NCBI RefSeq assembly: GCF_007827555.1
Contig: NZ_VISS01000027.1
Coordinates: 1 to 57,376 of the forward strand
Direction of reading: 5' to 3'
Source: Aeribacillus composti
GTDB lineage: Bacteria > Bacillota > Bacilli > Bacillales > Aeribacillaceae
Length of the DNA: 57,376 bases
Shown: positions 54,787 through 57,376 of the stretch, one piece after another
Layout of the letters: every line of letters begins with the position of its first letter
Position numbering within the stretch: position 1 is the stretch's first letter
The notes under the pieces: generated by a model
Databases searched by the model: none
The model's input: the letters and a program-made list of their open reading frames with translations, nothing else
What the model was told of the DNA's origin: nothing
Translations under genes and position numbers: made by a program

Positions 54787-55320
54787 GAGCACACCCCGTT
54801 TTTTTTATATTCCTTACATATGTATTAACGTTTTTTTTCTATAAAAGTTTCTAAAAAATTGAATTCCTCGCTTCACCAATTCAACAGCAGGGGCTTCCTA
54901 AGAACGCCAGCAATCTTTTTATATACTAAAAAAATTGCAATAGCTTGACATTAAGGAGATTTTCGTCCATTTTTTAAAGACTCGTTGGATTGGTCGGGAA
55001 TGGGAGCGATCTGTTATTCAAATAAAACAAAAAAATCATTTTGATTGCACCTTCCGCCACGCTTGTTGCCATTATTCAGAGCCTGTAATATCTCTGAAGT
55101 GTAACGGCAAGCTGAAGCCTTTATTAAAAAATCGCACATTATCGGCATCACCGGAAAAAAGTCATTCAGCATAACGCTAAAACTGTCAATTAATTAGGAT
55201 GCCATACTCCCTATACGGAATTTGTCTTGCTCATGCTCGATATGTTCCGAGAAAGCTTACTCACTCGCACATTATTTAATTGCAGCTATTCTATTAAAAA
55301 TCCCTATCAGAATGGACAGT
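54787..55320. other. Gene-free stretch, with a stop-free frame lacking a start
   Basis: On the plus strand, bases 54949-55173 stay open with AAGGAG at 54954, but no ATG, GTG or TTG is in frame near it. The encoded sequence (HFLKTRWIGREWERSVIQIK at the start) is not recognised and is cysteine/histidine-rich in the middle. It may be a gene relic. Nothing else is supported. Confidence 0.3.
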
Positions 55321-55647
55321 CTAATGTCTTGGACCCCAAAGCATGATTGAAACTCCAATTAAACAAATGCCTGCTCCGATCCAATCGTAAATATCAGGAG
55401 TTTTTTTATCAACCCACCATCCCCACAAAACAGAAAGAATAATAAACACGCCGCCATAAGCGGCATATACTCTACCGAATGTAGGAAAGTTTTGCAAAGT
55501 AGGGATCAGCCCATATAGAACCAAGATCATACTACCAATAACTCCGTACAAGTAGTGTTTTCCTTCACGTATCCATAGCCAGACTAAGTACCCTCCGCCA
55601 ATTTCAGCTAAACCAGCAAGAATAAATAAAATAATGGCGTAAATCAT
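55321..55647 (-). CDS. ynfA: YnfA family (UPF0060) membrane protein
   Basis: This 108-residue protein has four membrane helices and the YnfA signature: [20 protein letters not shown] (residues 7-26), [20 protein letters not shown] (58-77). YnfA proteins resemble small multidrug resistance transporters, and a few have been linked to resistance; the substrate is unsettled. GGTGAAAT precedes the ATG. It lies 14 bases after the DUF1835 gene on the same strand, so they are likely in one operon. Confidence 0.9.
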   Translation of the reverse strand: MIYAIILFILAGLAEIGGGYLVWLWIREGKHYLYGVIGSMILVLYGLIPTLQNFPTFGRVYAAYGGVFIILSVLWGWWVDKKTPDIYDWIGAGICLIGVSIMLWGPRH

Positions 55648-55661
55648 ATTTCACCACTTTC

Positions 55662-56492
55662 CTATCGCAATTTAACACTATAGAAGGCCATAGCTTCCAG
55701 ACTGCCTTCCATTTCAAAAGCTCTCTTTTCAATCAGCTTTCTTAGCCGATATTCCAAGAATTCATCTCCTACATATTGGTCTAGATGCCCCAGTACTTCA
55801 CCGATTAATCTAACTGATTTTATAAAATCCTTCGTCTTCATTTCATTATGCAGCTTTTTCGCTCTGTTTATTATGAAAAGATCATAATAATCTTCCGAAA
55901 CGCTGTGTATCGTTCCGTTTTGCCAAATTCGCAATACTTCGCGAGTATTTGCAAGAGCGAGCCATTCCTTTTCAAAATTCTCTCTTTCATGCTGGGAAAG
56001 AGGCGGTTCATTTTTACTTTGTTCATATATGAATCGAAGCTTTTCAGGAGGAATTTCACCTGTATCCAAAACAGTATATTTTTCTTTTCGTTTCTTAAAA
56101 AGCTCGCCATATACCTTTGTCGTGTTGATGAGGAAGATGTCATTATTTTTATTCTTCAATAGATATAAAACAAATCGCAATCCGGTCTGTTCATGAGCGT
56201 TGTCAGAAATCCATATCATAATAGGTGATCCTTCTGGAATCGCTGTTATTTCATTGACTGTTTTTTGAAAGTTTTGTTCATACTCATGAAACTCATTGTA
56301 TGCATCCGTCAAATTATTTTTTATCCAATGAAATCTCGCTTCTTTTCCAATGTCTTCATGCAGTCTCCAGATCGGACCTACCGAGAATGTTTCCCAAAAA
56401 GAAATGACGCGCTCTTTTTTCTCCACATCTAAATCCCTTAAGACCATTTTTAAACTCCCCGAAGGTGAAGCGCCAAGCAGAATATGTATCAT
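55662..56492 (-). CDS. DUF1835/DUF3658 protein
   Basis: This soluble protein of 276 residues contains an N-terminal DUF1835 domain (MIHILLGASPSGSLKMVLRD, then ERVISFWETFSVGPIWRLHE, residues 32-51) and a C-terminal helical region of the DUF3658 type. The domain pair is widespread in Bacillus and Paenibacillus; the function is unknown. GGAAGG lies 7 bases before the ATG. It is followed closely by ynfA. Confidence 0.83.
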   Translation of the reverse strand: MIHILLGASPSGSLKMVLRDLDVEKKERVISFWETFSVGPIWRLHEDIGKEARFHWIKNNLTDAYNEFHEYEQNFQKTVNEITAIPEGSPIMIWISDNAHEQTGLRFVLYLLKNKNNDIFLINTTKVYGELFKKRKEKYTVLDTGEIPPEKLRFIYEQSKNEPPLSQHERENFEKEWLALANTREVLRIWQNGTIHSVSEDYYDLFIINRAKKLHNEMKTKDFIKSVRLIGEVLGHLDQYVGDEFLEYRLRKLIEKRAFEMEGSLEAMAFYSVKLR

Positions 56493-56522
56493 TTATAATC
56501 TTCCTTCCGCTATCTTATTACT

Positions 56523-57047
56523 TTATCCTAATCTTTCAAAGTCTTTACGTAAACACGATTTTTTCAGCTTTTTCGACTTTAAGAGGTACTTCATATCAGA
56601 AAAATTGTCATATGAAAGCTGAATATGAAAATAGTTTATATACTCAAGTATGGCAAAAACATAAATAAATCCCGCTATGTACAATCCTGTTGCAGGTACC
56701 GACGGATACCATCTGACTAGATCGACAAAAAACATGAAAGGCGAAATGATGATAAACAGTGTATTCCATTTCTTTATATTTTTTAATCGATGGACGATAT
56801 AAGCAGGAGTTATGGCAGTATTTTCTTTTTTTAATCGCTTCCATTTTGCAAACCAATACACACTACCCTGAAATAAGAGAAACTCTAACAGAAAAAACGA
56901 AATCCAAAAAGAGTACAGCGAATATAAATGCAAATGGGCAAAGACTTTATTCCAAATGAAACTAATGATAAAAAAAATGACTGCTGCCATTGCCTCCCCA
57001 GTATATAAATAGAAAAATCTCTTCTCCAATTTTCCCCTCAAGTGCAT
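56523..57047 (-). CDS. Hypothetical membrane protein
   Basis: This 174-residue protein has four hydrophobic segments (about 16-34, 40-62, 96-110, 118-138) and a basic tail (KSKKLKKSCLRKDF). I recognise no family. The ATG at 57047 follows AAGGAACTAGGTG; a GTG one codon earlier touches that site. It lies 30 bases upstream of the DUF1835 gene on the same strand and probably opens that operon. Confidence 0.7.
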   Translation of the reverse strand: MHLRGKLEKRFFYLYTGEAMAAVIFFIISFIWNKVFAHLHLYSLYSFWISFFLLEFLLFQGSVYWFAKWKRLKKENTAITPAYIVHRLKNIKKWNTLFIIISPFMFFVDLVRWYPSVPATGLYIAGFIYVFAILEYINYFHIQLSYDNFSDMKYLLKSKKLKKSCLRKDFERLG

Positions 57048-57376
57048 CACCTAGTTCCTTCGTCTCGGATGGCTGATTAATCGTTAAGGATGTAAATACG
57101 GTATAGCACCATTTTCATACGTCTCAGCTCTTGTTTTGTTTCACTAGATACTGTATTGCTTGATATTTACGGAGAAACTTTATGTGTTTTTCGCACCGAA
57201 CAATCCTAATTTTCCATTGCCAACATCTAGGACACAACTTGAATCGCAGTGTTTAAAAATTGACTAAGGTACTTTATTTTTTAACTCAACTTTCGCACAC
57301 AGAAATATTTAAGCATTGCTTGATATAATTAGGTATAGTGGCCAACCATTTATTCATTTGATTTTTAAAGATGTCC
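57048..57376. other. Gene-free right end
   Basis: No gene or clear signal is seen in the last 330 bases. The minus-strand promoter for the gene at 56523 should lie here. Confidence 0.4.

Overview
The window is a stretch of low-GC Bacillaceae chromosome, from a spore former. Both ends of the first 22 kb fix this: the extreme 5' end of a 16S rRNA gene lies at base 1 on the minus strand, and after it comes the gene order known from the Bacillus subtilis yfh-yga region in reverse: ygxA (decayed), ygzB, perR, bcp, gsaB, ygaE, ygaD, ntdP (ygaC), ygaB, sspE, fabL, yfhS, mutY, yfhP, sspK, yfhH, recX. Two small acid-soluble spore protein genes (sspE, sspK), a sigma-G-like promoter and many TTG/GTG starts with strong ribosome binding sites fit that assignment. 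The species cannot be named from the sequence alone.

Region 1 (1-22 kb) is core genome with insertions: a K+ channel gene and an ABC-2 exporter trio between bcp and gsaB, a 906-residue TPR/dynamin-like protein between ygaE and ygaD, and a MITE-like repeat. The ygxA gene beside the rRNA promoters is a pseudogene.

Region 2 (22-27.5 kb) holds a GNAT acetyltransferase behind an unusual structured leader with tRNA-like arms, proBA under a proline T-box, a DoxX gene with two Rex-type operators flanking its promoter, a cluster of DnaA boxes, and a TerC-family transporter.

Region 3 (27.5-45 kb) is accessory metabolism. It contains a LysR regulator divergent from a thiamine-diphosphate enzyme, which is followed by an MFS transporter with a cre site; htrA; glsA; and a yybE/yybF-like LysR/MFS pair. 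It also contains a four-gene operon for a SerA-like dehydrogenase, a 5-aminolevulinate synthase, a GNAT enzyme and a Gfo/Idh/MocA oxidoreductase. That operon is unexpected in a bacterium that makes aminolevulinate by the C5 route (gsaB is in this same window), so a small biosynthetic pathway is inferred. A bile-acid:Na+ symporter-family gene, a YqjZ-like monooxygenase and a Cys/Met-metabolism PLP enzyme follow.

Region 4 (45-57 kb) has a second copy of the MITE-like repeat, a 25-base A tract, an SOS-type cassette of small proteins behind two LexA boxes, an azoreductase and a decayed IS3-family element that abuts a TipA/Mta-type MerR regulator. It ends with small membrane proteins, an aromatic-acid MFS transporter with a cre-like site, an M48 protease, YnfA, a DUF1835 protein and a membrane protein.

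The best candidates for something undescribed are the structured leader before the GNAT gene (22286-22467), the aminolevulinate-synthase operon (37889-41871), the TPR/dynamin-like pseudo-GTPase (9568-12288) and the SOS-linked small-protein cassette (45737-46447).
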